A stretch of DNA of 64,000 nt from Comamonadaceae bacterium (GCA_947448735.1 CANFOS010000008.1:62001-126000), one strand, 5' to 3'. Positions 48,460 to 59,497 are shown, counted from the stretch's first letter. Notes: generated from the letters alone by a model not told the origin. A program made the numbers and translations.

Positions 48460-48530
48460 TTTTGCTTTACGATCTGTGAGAAATTTTTAAGCCTACCCAT
48501 TTATTGTGCACCACGCTCAGGAGAACCGCG

Positions 48531-49514
48531 ATGCGATCTTTTACACAGTTGTTTAACTCGATGTTGATGTTGTTGACGACGGCGTTTTTTTTGCCGCAAG
48601 CCAGCCACGCACAGCCCTTTCCGAACAAGGCGCTGCGCATCATCGTGCCGGCCACGCCTGGTGGCTCGTCGGACGTGTTGGCCCGTGCGATAGCCCTGAA
48701 GCTGCAAGATGCATTGGGCAAGCCGGTCATTGTTGAGTACAAACCTGGTGCAGGTACCAATATTGGCAATGACTTTGTCGCCAAGTCTGCGCCTGATGGC
48801 TACACCCTATTGATCAACGGCATTCCGCTGGCCACCAACCCGTCGCTGTATGCCAACATGCCCTACAACCCAGCCAAGGATTTCGCGCCCATCATTGAGG
48901 TGGCTGAAATGCTCAATGTCGTCACAGTGCACCCCAGCGTGCCGGCCAACAACATGAAAGAGCTGATCGCGCTGATCAAAAAAGAGCCTGGCAAGTTCAA
49001 TTACGGTACGGTAGGGGCGGGCAGTTCTGGGCATTTGTCAGGTGAATTACTGGGCCTCAAAACGGGTGCAAAAATCAACCACGTGGCCTACCAGGGCAAT
49101 GCGCAGGCCGCCACTGACCACATCGGCGGCACCTTGCAGGTCGGTTTTGTGAATTTGGCAGCAGCTTTGCAATTGGTCAAAAGCGGTCGGCTGAAAGCAC
49201 TGGCGGTGACGTCCAGCAAACGCACGCCCTTGTTGCCTGATGTACCGACGGTCTCTGAAGCCTTGGGCATCCCTGACTACGAGTTGACCGCATGGTTTGG
49301 CCTGCTGGCCCCTGCGCGCACACCGCCCGACGTGGTGGTCCGCTTGCAGGACGAAGTCAGCCGTATTTTAAAAATGCCCGACATGATTGAAACCGTGCGG
49401 GCGGCAGGTGGCGAAATGGTGGGTGGCAGCAGCAGCCAGTTTGATGCGCGCATCAAGAAAGACACTGAACGGTTGACTGAAGTGATTCGCCTGTCAGGTG
49501 CTACAGCGAAATAG
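48531..49514 (+). CDS. Bug-family (TctC) periplasmic solute-binding protein
   Basis: A 327-residue receptor. A signal peptide ends LPQASHA before QPFPNKALRIIVPATPGGSSDVLARAIALKLQ, then EYKPGAGTNIGNDFVAKSAPDGYTLL, the Bug signature. I chose the ATG at 48531 because AGGAG lies 8 bases upstream. An upstream TTG frame has no such site. It is transcribed divergently from the catabolic operon, so it probably captures that operon's substrate or a related carboxylate. Confidence 0.93.
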   Translation: MRSFTQLFNSMLMLLTTAFFLPQASHAQPFPNKALRIIVPATPGGSSDVLARAIALKLQDALGKPVIVEYKPGAGTNIGNDFVAKSAPDGYTLLINGIPLATNPSLYANMPYNPAKDFAPIIEVAEMLNVVTVHPSVPANNMKELIALIKKEPGKFNYGTVGAGSSGHLSGELLGLKTGAKINHVAYQGNAQAATDHIGGTLQVGFVNLAAALQLVKSGRLKALAVTSSKRTPLLPDVPTVSEALGIPDYELTAWFGLLAPARTPPDVVVRLQDEVSRILKMPDMIETVRAAGGEMVGGSSSQFDARIKKDTERLTEVIRLSGATAK

Positions 49515-49538
49515 CCATCCGACTTTTCACGTTTTCTA

Positions 49539-52166
49539 TCAGGCGTTCAGGGCTTCGAGCAGCTCGGTCTCAATCGCAATCTGGGCCTTGTTGTGCTGAA
49601 GCTCCGGCCCGTCAATCAAAAACGTGTCTTCTACGCGCTCGCCCAGCGTGGTGACCTTGGCCAATTGCAGGTTGATATTGTGCTTGGCCAGCACCCGCGC
49701 AATCAGGTAGAGCAAACCCACGCGGTCACTGGCCGACACACTGAGCAGCCAGCGTTGGGCCTTTTCGTCAGGCTGCAGGTCAACCCGCGGCGCGACAGGA
49801 AAGCTCTTGACGCGACGTGAAACGCGCCTTTTGCCGAAGGCGGCAGGAGATGGCAGCGGCCCACGTTCTTCAATGGTGCGGTCCAACTCGGCTTCAACCA
49901 TGGCGGCCAGCTCACGAAAGTGGTCAGTTGCATCTAGCGGGTCGGCAAGATCATGACTGCTGACCTGAAACGTGTCCAGCGCGTAGCCGTTTTTGGCAGT
50001 GTGGACACGCGCATCCAGAATACTGAAGCCGGCATGGTCAAAGTAGCCACAAATGCGCGCAAACAAATCGGGCACATCGGGGGTGTAAACCAGCACCTGC
50101 ATGCCTTCTCCCGCTGAAGATCGGCGGGCCCGCACAACAGCCTTGGCCTTACCCACGTGGCGCGACAACTTCCGCGCGTGCCAGGCAATATCGCTGGCGT
50201 CATGGCGCATGAAGTAACTCACGTCCAGGGTGTCCCACAGCGCTTTGTGGCCCTCAAAAGGCTCGGCGTGCAGGGCCAGCGTGGTCAGCGCCTCACGCTT
50301 GCGCGCTTCAATTTCTGCATCGGCATCCGGTGCGCGGCCGCCAAGCACCCGCAGGGTATACCGGTACAGATCTTCCAGCAGCTTGCCTTTCCAGGCGTTC
50401 CACACCTTGGGGCTGGTACCGCGTATGTCGGCCACCGTCAGCAGGTACAGCGCAGTCAGGTAGCGCTCGTTGCCCACGCGCCGGGCAAAGGCCGTGATGA
50501 CTTCCGGGTCGCTCAAATCTTCTTTTTGCGCGATGCGGCTCATGCTCAAATGCTCGCGCACCAAAAACTCGGCCAACTGGGCGTCCTCGTTAGCGACACC
50601 GTGCTGCCGGCAAAACAAGCGCACGTCTTTGCAGCCGAGCTCGGAATGGTCACCGCCGCGGCCCTTGGCAATGTCATGAAACAGGGCGGCGATGTACAGC
50701 ACCCAGGGCTTGTCCCAGCCTGCTGCAAGCTGGGAGCACATCGGGTATTCGTGCGAATGCTCGGCCATAAAAAAGCGCCGCACATTGCGAAGCACCATCA
50801 GAATGTGCTGGTCCACGGTGTAGACATGAAACAGGTCATGCTGCATCTGTCCGACGATTTTGCGAAACACCCAAAGGTAGCGACCCAGCACCGAGGTCTG
50901 GTTCATCAGCCGCAGCGCATGGGTGATGCCCTCAGGCTGCTGCAGGATATTCAGGAAGGTCTGGCGATTGACGCGGTCGCTGCGGAAATTTGCAGTCATG
51001 AGACTGCGTGCGTTGTACAGCGCACGCAGCGTCCGGGCAGACAAGCCTTTGATGCCGACGGTGGATTCGTAGAGCAAAAATGTCTCCAGAATCGCATGCG
51101 GCTGTTTCACATACAGGTCGTCGCTGGCCACCTCCAGCATGCCGGCTTTGTCCAAAAAACGCGCATTGATGGCGCGCAGCGTATGCGTGGCGGGGTTCAG
51201 GCGCTCCTCAATATTGAGCAGCAGAATCTGGTTCAGTTGCGCCACCGCTTTGGCTGCCCAGTAATAGCGCCGCATCAGGGCTTCGCTGGCGCGGCGCAGC
51301 AATCTGCCGTTGGCGTCAAGTTTGCTGGCGTAGTTGAATGATTCAGCCACCACCGTTTGCAGGTCAAACACCAGACGGTCTTCACGCCGGCCCGCCAGCA
51401 GATGAAGACGCGCGCGAATCAGGCATAACAATGCTTCATTGGCCTTGAGCTGCTTGACTTCAAAAGGGGTGATCAAGCCATTTTTAGCCAGCTCGTCCCA
51501 GGTCCTGCCCAAGCCCGCGACATGCGCCACCCATAAAATAATTTGCAAATCCCGCAGACCGCCAGGCGACTCCTTGCAATTGGGCTCCAGAGAGTAGGGG
51601 GTGTTCTCAAATTTATTGTGGCGCTGGCGAAGTTCAAGCGTTTTCGCCACAAAAAAGGCTTTGGGATCCAGTCCAGCGGTCAGTTGCGTTTTGAGTCGCT
51701 CGACGTTTTTTTTGTGGCCGGTGATCCAGCGCGCTTCCACAAGAGCCGTTTGTACGGTCACATCTTTGGCGGCCTCGCTTGCGCACTCAGCGACAGTGCG
51801 CACGCTGGAGCCAATTTCAAGCCCCGCGTCCCAGCAGTTGCTGATGAATTGCTCGATTTTTGCCTTCAGCGCCGGGTTGTCCTCAACCGCGCTGTCGTCT
51901 GCCAGCAGCAGCAGCACATCGACATCAGAAAAAGGAAAAAGCTCGCCCCGGCCATAGCCACCAGTTGCCACCAGGCTTGCGTCTGGCGGCATATCGGCCA
52001 GCAGCCACAGGGTTTGCAGGGTTTGGTCGGTGTGTTTGGCCAGTTTTTGGAGCCGGGCATGAATGCCCCGTGTCGATGCACCGCTGGCACCCAAAGATTC
52101 AAACAGCGCGGCTTTGCCTGCGCGATACTGCTCACGCGCCAAAGCGAGTTGGGCAAGCTGCGACAT
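49539..52166 (-). CDS. glnD: PII uridylyltransferase/uridylyl-removing enzyme
   Basis: An 875-residue nitrogen sensor that uridylylates PII under nitrogen limitation and removes UMP when glutamine is abundant. The order is a nucleotidyltransferase domain ([20 protein letters not shown] with the catalytic Asp residues), a middle helical region, an HD domain ([17 protein letters not shown]), and two C-terminal ACT domains ([21 protein letters not shown] and [20 protein letters not shown]). I chose the ATG at 52166 ([13 protein letters not shown]). The longer frame overlaps the map stop. map lies 13 bases upstream. Confidence 0.96.
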   Translation of the reverse strand: MSQLAQLALAREQYRAGKAALFESLGASGASTRGIHARLQKLAKHTDQTLQTLWLLADMPPDASLVATGGYGRGELFPFSDVDVLLLLADDSAVEDNPALKAKIEQFISNCWDAGLEIGSSVRTVAECASEAAKDVTVQTALVEARWITGHKKNVERLKTQLTAGLDPKAFFVAKTLELRQRHNKFENTPYSLEPNCKESPGGLRDLQIILWVAHVAGLGRTWDELAKNGLITPFEVKQLKANEALLCLIRARLHLLAGRREDRLVFDLQTVVAESFNYASKLDANGRLLRRASEALMRRYYWAAKAVAQLNQILLLNIEERLNPATHTLRAINARFLDKAGMLEVASDDLYVKQPHAILETFLLYESTVGIKGLSARTLRALYNARSLMTANFRSDRVNRQTFLNILQQPEGITHALRLMNQTSVLGRYLWVFRKIVGQMQHDLFHVYTVDQHILMVLRNVRRFFMAEHSHEYPMCSQLAAGWDKPWVLYIAALFHDIAKGRGGDHSELGCKDVRLFCRQHGVANEDAQLAEFLVREHLSMSRIAQKEDLSDPEVITAFARRVGNERYLTALYLLTVADIRGTSPKVWNAWKGKLLEDLYRYTLRVLGGRAPDADAEIEARKREALTTLALHAEPFEGHKALWDTLDVSYFMRHDASDIAWHARKLSRHVGKAKAVVRARRSSAGEGMQVLVYTPDVPDLFARICGYFDHAGFSILDARVHTAKNGYALDTFQVSSHDLADPLDATDHFRELAAMVEAELDRTIEERGPLPSPAAFGKRRVSRRVKSFPVAPRVDLQPDEKAQRWLLSVSASDRVGLLYLIARVLAKHNINLQLAKVTTLGERVEDTFLIDGPELQHNKAQIAIETELLEALNA

Positions 52167-52179
52167 CTGAAGCCTTGGC

Positions 52180-53016
52180 TCAGGCCAGCACGGCTTCTTG
52201 CGCGCTGGACGGGGTGACAAAGGCAGGCAGCGGTGGGTAGCCTGCTGACAGCGTCAGCACCTCGTAGCCTGTCTCGGTCACCAGAACTGTGTGCTCCCAT
52301 TGCGCCGACAGCGAATGGTCACGGGTGACGATGGACCAGCCGTCTTTTTCCGGGCCGTCCTTGATGTCGCGCTTGCCTGCGTTGATCATCGGCTCAATCG
52401 TGAAAATCATGCCGGGCTTGAGCTCTTCCAGCGTGCCTGGCTTGCCGTAGTGCAGCACCTGGGGGTCTTCATGAAACTTCTGGCCAATACCGTGGCCGCA
52501 AAACTCGCGCACAACGGAAAAGCCCTGGCGTTCGGCAAACTGCTGGATCGCAAAGCCAATGTCACCCAGCCGAATGCCGGGTTTGACGCGCATGATGCCT
52601 TGCCACATGGCCTCGTAAGTGATGGTGCACAGGCGCTTGGCGGCAATCGAGCAATCGCCCACCAAAAACATGCGGCTGGTGTCGCCATGCCAGCCGTCTT
52701 TGATCACCGTCACGTCCACATTCACAATATCGCCTTTCTTGAGCGGTTTGTCGTTGGGAATGCCGTGGCAAACCTGGTGGTTGACGGACGTGCAAAGTGA
52801 CTTGGGGTAGGCCGCATAGCCCTGCGGCTGGTAGCCCAGCGTGGCGGGGATGGTCTGTTGCACCTGCGTCATGTAGTCATGCGCCAGGCGGTCAATTTCA
52901 TTGGTGGTCAGGCCGGGCTTGATAAAGGGTGTCAGATAGTCCAGCACTTCAGAAGCCAGTTTGCCAGCCACCCGCATGCCTTCAATGCCCGCTGCGTCTT
53001 TGTAGGTAATGGTCAT
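52180..53016 (-). CDS. map: methionine aminopeptidase type I
   Basis: A 278-residue metalloprotease that removes N-terminal Met. Metal-binding residues lie in [20 protein letters not shown] (two Asp), [15 protein letters not shown] (His) and [10 protein letters not shown] (Glu), with a further Glu near [16 protein letters not shown]. The N terminus [26 protein letters not shown] is the typical start. It precedes glnD on the same strand, and rpsB, often divergent at this site in other species, is replaced by purL. Confidence 0.96.
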   Translation of the reverse strand: MTITYKDAAGIEGMRVAGKLASEVLDYLTPFIKPGLTTNEIDRLAHDYMTQVQQTIPATLGYQPQGYAAYPKSLCTSVNHQVCHGIPNDKPLKKGDIVNVDVTVIKDGWHGDTSRMFLVGDCSIAAKRLCTITYEAMWQGIMRVKPGIRLGDIGFAIQQFAERQGFSVVREFCGHGIGQKFHEDPQVLHYGKPGTLEELKPGMIFTIEPMINAGKRDIKDGPEKDGWSIVTRDHSLSAQWEHTVLVTETGYEVLTLSAGYPPLPAFVTPSSAQEAVLA

Positions 53017-53112
53017 GGGGGGATTATCCCACCGTCAAAGCCGCCCTGTGCGGCGTGGGTGCGAGGTTAAAATCACGCCCTGCCCGCCAACAATCACCAG
53101 GCCACCCACACC

Positions 53113-56100
53113 GTGACACTGCACTTGACTACATTTGAGGGCGACAGCTCTACAAACGCTCCGATTTCCGCTCTCAGCGACTTTCGCGCCCTTCAGCTTT
53201 TGCCCCAGCTACAGGCTATTGATCACAAGATAGTGGGCATCAGTGCCCGTTTTGTTCACTTGGTCGCCACCGAACAGCCCCCCAGTCCACAACAAAAAAG
53301 TCAACTGGCTGCCCTGCTCAGCTACGGCGAGCCGTGCAAGGCGCCAGAAGGTAAAAAGCTGGATGAGGCGGTGTTCATCGTCTCCCCCCGTTTGGGCACC
53401 GTGTCGCCCTGGGCCTCCAAAGCCACAGACATTGCGCGCAACTGCGGTTTGGCAGTCAAACGCATTGAACGCATCACCGAATACCGCGTTGTCTTGAAGT
53501 CTGGCCTGTTTGGCAAAGCTGCCTTGACGAGCGAGCATCACCAGCAAGTGGCCGCGTTGCTGCACGACCGCATGACGGAAAGTGTGATGGCAGACCGCGC
53601 TCAGGCTGCAGCGCTGTTCACCGAGCTACAGGCGGCGCCCCTGGCCAGCATCGACGTGCTGACAGGGGGCAAAGCTGCGCTTGAACAAGCCAACGCCGAG
53701 TTTGGTCTGGCCCTGGCGGCCGATGAAATCGACTACCTGGTACATGCCTTCATCCAGCTCAAGCGCAACCCGACCGACGTTGAACTGATGATGTTTGCCC
53801 AGGCCAACAGCGAACATTGCCGCCACAAAATCTTCAACGCCGACTTCACGGTTGACGGTGTGGCCCAGGGCATCAGCCTGTTTGGCATGATTCGCAACAC
53901 CGAAAAACTGAACCCGCAACACACGGTGGTGGCCTATTCAGACAACGCCTCCATCATGGAAGGCTCAAAAAGGCAGGTTTTTACCGCAACACCGGCAGTT
54001 TCAGGCGTCAAATCGGCCTCTAGCCCAAGAGATACCTACGCTAGCAGCTCCCAAATGTATAGCGCAGCAAATGACGTGTTGACCCACGTCCTGATGAAGG
54101 TCGAAACCCATAACCACCCGACAGCCATCTCGCCTTTTCCTGGCGCGTCCACTGGCGCAGGCGGCGAGATACGCGACGAAGGTGCCACGGGGCGTGGCTC
54201 CAAACCCAAGGCGGGTTTGACCGGTTTTACCGTGTCAAAGCTGTTCGGCAGCGACTACGGCAAGCCAGACCATATCGCCAGCCCGTTGCAAATCATGACC
54301 CAAGGCCCGCTCGGCGGCGCGGCTTTCAACAACGAATTTGGCCGCCCCAACCTGAACGGCTACTTTCGCGAATACGAGCAAACCGCCCAAGGTCAGCGCT
54401 GGGGCTACCACAAGCCGATCATGATTGCGGGCGGTGTCGGCACGATTGACGCCGGCTTGACGAAGAAAATCCTGTTTCCGGCGGGTACCTTGCTGATTCA
54501 GCTCGGCGGGCCGGGCATGCGGATTGGCATGGGCGGCAGCGCGGCCAGCTCGATGGCCACCGGAACCAATGCCGCACAACTCGACTTTGACTCGGTGCAG
54601 CGCGGCAACCCCGAGATTGAGCGGCGTGCGCAAGAGGTGATCAACCAGTGTGCACAGCAGGGTGCGGCCAACCCGATTCTGGCGATTCACGACGTGGGCG
54701 CGGGCGGCTTGTCCAACGCCTTTCCTGAATTGACGAACGATGCCGGGCGGGGTGCAAGGTTTGATTTGCGTGCCGTGCCGCTGGAAGAAAGCGGGCTGTC
54801 ACCCAAAGAAATCTGGTCCAACGAAAGCCAGGAGCGCTATGTGATGGCGATTGCGCCCGAGTCCTTGCCGCAGTTCAAAGCATTTTGCGAGCGTGAGCGT
54901 TGCCCGTTTGCAGTGATTGGCGTGGCAACTGAGGAGCGGGATCTGTTAGTCACCGATGGGAAAGAATCTTCTCTTGACCAGCCGGGGCCGCGGAACCGGC
55001 TTAGCCGGGCCGCAGGCGCAGCGGCCCCCTCGGGGGGCAGCGAAGTACACGAAGTGACGAGCGTGGGGGCACCAGTGAATATGCCAATGGAAGTACTGCT
55101 CGGAAAGCCGCCAAAGATGCACCGCGACGTCAAAACCGTCAAGCACAGCATCAAACCCATCGACCTGACCGGCATAGACCTGCAAAAAAGCGCGATCGAC
55201 GTGCTCAGCCACCCCACAGTGGCGTCCAAACGCTTTCTCATCACCATTGGCGACCGCACGGTAGGTGGCCTCACGCACCGCGACCAGATGGTGGGCCCGT
55301 GGCAAGTGCCGGTGGCCGACTGCGCCGTGACGCTGGCCGACTACCATGGCTTTGCAGGCGAAGCCATGGCCATGGGCGAGCGCACGCCGCTGGCAGTAGT
55401 CAACGCGGCAGCATCAGGTCGCATGGCTGTTGCCGAAGCCATCACTAACCTGCTGGCCGCGCCGATAGAACTGCCACGCGTCAAGCTGTCGGCCAACTGG
55501 ATGGCCGCTTGCGGCGAGCCGGGTCAGGACGCGGCGCTGTTTGAAACCGTCAAAGCCGTGGGTATGGAGCTGTGCCCCGCGCTGGGCGTGTCAATTCCGG
55601 TCGGCAAGGATTCGCTGTCGATGCGCACCACTTGGAACGATGGCACTGACAGCAAAAAAGTCACATCGCCCGTGTCATTGATCGTCAGCGCTTTCGCCTC
55701 GTTGGCCGACGTACGCGGCACACTGACCCCGCAGCTCAACCGGGACGAAGCCGACACCACCCTGATTCTGATCGACCTGGGCAAAGGCCAGCACCGCATG
55801 GGCGGCAGCATTTTGGCGCAAACCCTGAACTGTGAAGACGGCCACGTGCCCGACCTCGACGACGCCAAAGACCTGATCCATCTCGTCAATGCCATCAACG
55901 CGCTCCGGGCCAAAAACCAGATCATGGCCTACCACGACCGCAGCGACGGCGGTCTGTTTGCCTGCATCTGTGAGATGGCCTTTGCTGGCAACGTTGGCGT
56001 GGCGCTGAACATCGACATGCTGCTGGTGGAAGGCGACGGCATCACCGACAGCCGCATGGAAGTGGGCGACAGCAAAAACTGGGCAAGCCAGGTCGGTGTT

Positions 56101-57276
56101 CGGCGCGACGAGATGACGCTCAAGGCACTGTTCAACGAAGAGCTGGGCGCGGTGATCCAGGTCAACACAGCTGTCCGCAACGAGGTCATGCAAACCTTGC
56201 GCGAGCACGGCTTGAGCAAATTCAGCCACTTCATTGGCAAAACCCGTCCCGAACATTCGCAGCTCACCGTTGGCAAAGGCGAAGTTCAAGTCTGGCGCGA
56301 CACCAAAGCGGTCTTCAAAGCCAAGCTGCAAGACCTGCATCAGGTGTGGGACTCTGTGAGCTGGCGCATTTGCCAGCAGCGCGACAACCCGGCAGGCGCG
56401 GACGCAGAGCACGCGGCAGTCGGTGATGTGGCCAACCCCGGCTTGCATGTCAAGTTGACATTTGATGCAGGCCAGTTAGCAGCCCCCACTCTGCTGCTGT
56501 CCAAGCCCAAAGTCGCCATCCTGCGCGAGCAGGGCGTCAACTCCCATATCGAGATGGCCTATGCCTTTACCCAGGCCGGATTTGAGGCCTACGACGTTCA
56601 CATGACCGACCTGCAAACGGGCCGTGCCCAACTGGCCGACTTCAAAGGCGTGGTTGCCTGTGGCGGCTTCAGCTATGGCGACACGCTGGGCGCAGGCATC
56701 GGCTGGGCCCGGTCCATCACCTTCAACTCGGCCTTGGCCGATCAGTTCAAGGCGTTTTTTGCTGAAAAAGACACGTTCGGCCTGGGCGTTTGTAACGGCT
56801 GCCAGATGTTTGCCGAACTGGCCAACATCATCCCCGGCGCGCAGGCCTGGCCGCGCTTTACCACCAACCGCAGCGAGCGCTTTGAAGCCCGCCTGAGCCA
56901 GGTTGAAGTGCTGGATTCCCCCAGCCTGTTTTTTAAAGGCATGGCCGGCAGCAGACTGCCCATCGCCGTAGCCCACGGTGAAGGCTTTGCCAACTTTGAG
57001 CCTGCACTCGGCGGACGCGGCGATGCCGCCAAGTCCATTGCAGCGATGCGTTTTACCGACAACCACGGCGCAGCCACGGAAAGCTACCCAGCCAACCCCA
57101 ACGGCAGCCCAGGCGGCTTGACAGCAGTCACCACGGCAGACGGCCGCTTCACAGCCATGATGCCGCACCCCGAGCGTGTCTTTCGCAATATCCAGATGAG
57201 CTGGACACCGCTGGACGCAGCAGCCCACAGCCCCTGGATGCAGTTGTGGCGCAACGCGCGGCGCTGGGTGGGGTAG
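53113..57276 (+). CDS. purL: phosphoribosylformylglycinamidine synthase (large fused type)
   Basis: A 1387-residue purine enzyme making FGAM from FGAR, glutamine and ATP. Domains: N-terminal PurS-like region, two AIRS-like synthetase halves ([29 protein letters not shown] marks the ATP site), and a C-terminal class I glutaminase with [12 protein letters not shown] (nucleophile Cys) and MMPHPERVF. It starts with GTG. It is about 90 residues longer than the E. coli enzyme (1295), and at least 50 of those come from two in-frame interspersed repeats, at residues of about 300-317 and 622-653. Both lie outside the visible catalytic motifs. Confidence 0.96.
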   Translation: MTLHLTTFEGDSSTNAPISALSDFRALQLLPQLQAIDHKIVGISARFVHLVATEQPPSPQQKSQLAALLSYGEPCKAPEGKKLDEAVFIVSPRLGTVSPWASKATDIARNCGLAVKRIERITEYRVVLKSGLFGKAALTSEHHQQVAALLHDRMTESVMADRAQAAALFTELQAAPLASIDVLTGGKAALEQANAEFGLALAADEIDYLVHAFIQLKRNPTDVELMMFAQANSEHCRHKIFNADFTVDGVAQGISLFGMIRNTEKLNPQHTVVAYSDNASIMEGSKRQVFTATPAVSGVKSASSPRDTYASSSQMYSAANDVLTHVLMKVETHNHPTAISPFPGASTGAGGEIRDEGATGRGSKPKAGLTGFTVSKLFGSDYGKPDHIASPLQIMTQGPLGGAAFNNEFGRPNLNGYFREYEQTAQGQRWGYHKPIMIAGGVGTIDAGLTKKILFPAGTLLIQLGGPGMRIGMGGSAASSMATGTNAAQLDFDSVQRGNPEIERRAQEVINQCAQQGAANPILAIHDVGAGGLSNAFPELTNDAGRGARFDLRAVPLEESGLSPKEIWSNESQERYVMAIAPESLPQFKAFCERERCPFAVIGVATEERDLLVTDGKESSLDQPGPRNRLSRAAGAAAPSGGSEVHEVTSVGAPVNMPMEVLLGKPPKMHRDVKTVKHSIKPIDLTGIDLQKSAIDVLSHPTVASKRFLITIGDRTVGGLTHRDQMVGPWQVPVADCAVTLADYHGFAGEAMAMGERTPLAVVNAAASGRMAVAEAITNLLAAPIELPRVKLSANWMAACGEPGQDAALFETVKAVGMELCPALGVSIPVGKDSLSMRTTWNDGTDSKKVTSPVSLIVSAFASLADVRGTLTPQLNRDEADTTLILIDLGKGQHRMGGSILAQTLNCEDGHVPDLDDAKDLIHLVNAINALRAKNQIMAYHDRSDGGLFACICEMAFAGNVGVALNIDMLLVEGDGITDSRMEVGDSKNWASQVGVRRDEMTLKALFNEELGAVIQVNTAVRNEVMQTLREHGLSKFSHFIGKTRPEHSQLTVGKGEVQVWRDTKAVFKAKLQDLHQVWDSVSWRICQQRDNPAGADAEHAAVGDVANPGLHVKLTFDAGQLAAPTLLLSKPKVAILREQGVNSHIEMAYAFTQAGFEAYDVHMTDLQTGRAQLADFKGVVACGGFSYGDTLGAGIGWARSITFNSALADQFKAFFAEKDTFGLGVCNGCQMFAELANIIPGAQAWPRFTTNRSERFEARLSQVEVLDSPSLFFKGMAGSRLPIAVAHGEGFANFEPALGGRGDAAKSIAAMRFTDNHGAATESYPANPNGSPGGLTAVTTADGRFTAMMPHPERVFRNIQMSWTPLDAAAHSPWMQLWRNARRWVG
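54010..54063 (+). repeat. family-I interspersed repeat inside purL (in frame, inverted)
   Basis: The reverse complement reads GCTATACATTTGGGAGCTGC onward and ends TTGGGCTAGAGGCCGATTT, aligning along its whole length with the intergenic copies. It begins exactly on a codon boundary and encodes residues 300-317 ([18 protein letters not shown]), replacing a segment that differs in E. coli PurL just before the conserved [10 protein letters not shown]. Confidence 0.85.
54976..55071 (+). repeat. family-II GC-rich interspersed repeat inside purL (in frame)
   Basis: Contains CGGCCCCCTCGGGGGGCAGC, then GAAGTACACGAAGTGAC and GTGGGGGC, matching the intergenic copy at 60071-60148. It also contains GCCGGGGCCGCGGAACCGGC and another GC-rich palindrome. 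It encodes residues of about 622-653 ([20 protein letters not shown] and so on), between VTDG and the conserved [16 protein letters not shown]. Confidence 0.85.
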
Positions 57277-57443
57277 TGCGTGATGCGGGTCAAAAACAGT
57301 CACAGTTTTGATCCGTTTTCCGTTATCTCAACCAGGCGTTAGCGGGTGACTGGCTGATCTTTGTTGATGCCGATACGCTGGTCAATATTGACGTGGTGCG
57401 TTGATCAGCTGCGCCATGACGCGTGAAGCCCTTCATAATTGCT

Positions 57444-57503
57444 ATTGCTATTACTTCAGGAGCTTATCGCCCAAGTATTCATTGGCTTGCAGGCTGATTT
57501 GAC
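57444..57503. repeat. family-I interspersed repeat, intergenic copy
   Basis: ATTGCTATTACTTCAGGAGC is followed by AAGTATTCATTGGCTTGCAG and GCTGATTT. It is a good reference copy for the family. It lies between the convergent purL and solute-binding lipoprotein genes. Confidence 0.75.
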
Positions 57504-57568
57504 GCGGTTGAAAAACGCTAAAAAGCGAGTTTTCCAGCGTCAAAATAACTAAAAACCGCAAGATCGTT

Positions 57569-58408
57569 TCAAGGCCCAGCTTGGGGCGCAACCATCGCCC
57601 CCTCGATCCCGTGCCTGCTCAGTGCCGCAGCCACAAAGCCGCTGGCCTTCATCTCTTCAACAAACGCCGTCACGTAACGCGCGCCAGCCTCACGGCCTTT
57701 GGGCACACCCATGGCTTGCTGGATCACCATGAAGCGCCCGTCCAGCAGGCGCAAGCCGGGCAGACGTTTCGCATCCAACTGCAATTGCTGCTTGACCCCG
57801 GCGGCGACCTCTAAACCCTGGGCTAAAAAGTAGTCCACCACAGCGGGGGAGGTGGGGGCGCGCAGCAAGGCTGCAGCCTTGATTTCCCGGCTCAGGTACA
57901 GGTCGTAGGCGCTGCCATGGCCGACGGCGATGCGGTTGCCTGGGCGGTCAACCTCGGCGTTGGTTTTGATGGGCGAGTCTTGGCGCACCAGGTAGGCGCC
58001 TTCAATGATGACGTAGGGTGGCGTTTGCAGCATGTCTGCGCCGCGCACCGGGTCAATGGCGACGAAGGCGATGTCGGCCTGGGCGGTTTTGATGGCTTCG
58101 ACCGATTTGCCAGCCGCGTCAAAAAGTACCAGTTCAACCGGCACGCCCAGGCGCTTGCCCAGCTCTCGCGCCAGGTCCACCGACACGCCGCGCGGCTGGC
58201 CAGCGCTGTCTTTGCTGGCCAAAATGGGGTTGCCAAAATTGATCGCGGCGCGCAGCTTGCCTGTGGGGGCAAGCTCTGCGGTGGGCGCTGGGGGAGTTGG
58301 TGTGGATATGGGCATGGCGCAGGCCGTCAGCAGACTGGCCAGGGCGAATAAAAAACCAAACCGTGAAGGGCCAGCAAGTGTCACGGGATGGTTTGTCAAG
58401 GTGCTCAC
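57569..58408 (-). CDS. family-3 solute-binding lipoprotein
   Basis: A 279-residue protein with a signal peptide and lipobox LLTAC. The mature part is a SBP_bac_3 domain: GKLRAAINFGNPILASKDSAGQPRGVSVDLARELGKRLG, AQADIAFVAIDPVRGADM, and VGHGSAYDLYLSREI. It resembles amino-acid or other small-molecule binding proteins, or a sensor-like orphan binder, since no permease is adjacent. Its ATG overlaps the stop of the parvulin gene by 4 bases (ATGA), so the two are translated together. Confidence 0.82.
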   Translation of the reverse strand: MSTLTNHPVTLAGPSRFGFLFALASLLTACAMPISTPTPPAPTAELAPTGKLRAAINFGNPILASKDSAGQPRGVSVDLARELGKRLGVPVELVLFDAAGKSVEAIKTAQADIAFVAIDPVRGADMLQTPPYVIIEGAYLVRQDSPIKTNAEVDRPGNRIAVGHGSAYDLYLSREIKAAALLRAPTSPAVVDYFLAQGLEVAAGVKQQLQLDAKRLPGLRLLDGRFMVIQQAMGVPKGREAGARYVTAFVEEMKASGFVAAALSRHGIEGAMVAPQAGP

Positions 58409-59187
58409 TCGATCTTGGCTTTGTCCCTCAGGCCTTGCTGGTAGGCGCCCAGGCGCTGCTGTTCGATCTGCTGTGCAATTTGGGGCTTGAGTTCCTCAAA
58501 CGAGGGCAGTTGGGCGGTGCGGATGTCGTCAACGCGGATGATGTGAAAGCCAAATTGGGTCTTGACGGGTACGTCGGTCATCTGGCCCTTGTTGAGTTTC
58601 AGCATGGCTTCGGTGAACTCGGCAACGTAGCTGCTCGGGTTGGCCCAGTCGAGGTCGCCGCCGTTGGCACCTGAGCCAGAGTCTTTCGACTGCTTTTTGG
58701 CGATGTCTTCAAATTTGCCGCCCTTTTTGAGGCTGGCAATGATGGCTTTGGCTTCGGCTTCTTTCTCAACCAGAATGTGACGTGCCTTGTATTCCTTGCC
58801 ACCGTTGGCTGCTGAAAACTTGTCGTACTCGCCTTTCAGCTCTGCGTCGGTCACGGCGTTTTTCTTTTTGAAGTCTTCAATCAGCGACGTGATGAGAATG
58901 CTCTGACGCGCAATTTCCATTTGGCTCTTGAAATCGTCGCTGCCGACAAGGCCGAGTTTTTCAGCTTCCTGGGCAAAAATTTCCCGAACAATCACCGCCT
59001 CACGCATTTGCGCCTGTACTTCGGGCGTGACCGGGCGTCCCGACTTGGCCACTTGTTGGGCCAGGGCGTCCAGGCGTGCTTTTGGCACCGCCTTGCCGTT
59101 GACGATGGCAATGTTTTGCGCCAGAGCGCTTTGCGCGGTGACGGCCATCAGTGCGGCGGCGCAGACAAGTAAGAGTTGCTTTTTCAT
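58405..59187 (-). CDS. periplasmic parvulin-type peptidyl-prolyl isomerase
   Basis: A 260-residue chaperone. It has a signal peptide (MKKQLLLVCAAALMAVTAQSALA), a SurA/PpiD-like helical N domain, and a rotamase domain with YKARHILVEKEAEAKAIIASLKKGGKFEDIAKKQSKDSGSGANGGDLDW and VKTQFGFHIIRVDDIR. I chose the ATG at 59187. Longer frames run into bolA. The gene order bolA-parvulin is typical of betaproteobacteria. It is coupled to the downstream solute-binding lipoprotein. Confidence 0.92.
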   Translation of the reverse strand: MKKQLLLVCAAALMAVTAQSALAQNIAIVNGKAVPKARLDALAQQVAKSGRPVTPEVQAQMREAVIVREIFAQEAEKLGLVGSDDFKSQMEIARQSILITSLIEDFKKKNAVTDAELKGEYDKFSAANGGKEYKARHILVEKEAEAKAIIASLKKGGKFEDIAKKQSKDSGSGANGGDLDWANPSSYVAEFTEAMLKLNKGQMTDVPVKTQFGFHIIRVDDIRTAQLPSFEELKPQIAQQIEQQRLGAYQQGLRDKAKIE

Positions 59188-59215
59188 GAAAGTCCTGTGG
59201 AGAGTAAGAGGTGGT

Positions 59216-59497
59216 TTATTCGAGGATGTCGATGGCCAGGGCGTGCAGGCCCTGGTCGATAAAAATTTGCATTGCATCATACACAAGCCGATGCTTGGCC
59301 ACACGGGTCTTGCCCGCAAACGCCGGGCTGGCAATGCGAACCCGAAAGTGCGTGCCAAAACCTTCGGCATTGGCGCCCATGTGCCCGGCGTGGTCAGCGC
59401 TTTCGTCAATCACCTGAAGCTGTGTGGGCTGCAGCTTTGCGATGAGTTGTTGCTCAATGGCCGCGCTGTGCACGGGCAGCATTGTAGGGGCGCTCAC
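59216..59497 (-). CDS. BolA-family protein
   Basis: A 93-residue protein of the BolA/YrbA family that works with monothiol glutaredoxins in iron-sulfur and stress functions. The family core is [45 protein letters not shown], including the FRVRI and HRLVY segments. Its ATG overlaps the yciB stop by 4 bases, and the parvulin gene follows 28 bases later. Confidence 0.92.
   Translation of the reverse strand: MSAPTMLPVHSAAIEQQLIAKLQPTQLQVIDESADHAGHMGANAEGFGTHFRVRIASPAFAGKTRVAKHRLVYDAMQIFIDQGLHALAIDILE

Noticed and set aside
57288-57311. Weak inverted repeat just after purL as a terminator
   Set aside because: Short A/T stem with a large loop and no T run. Too weak to call.
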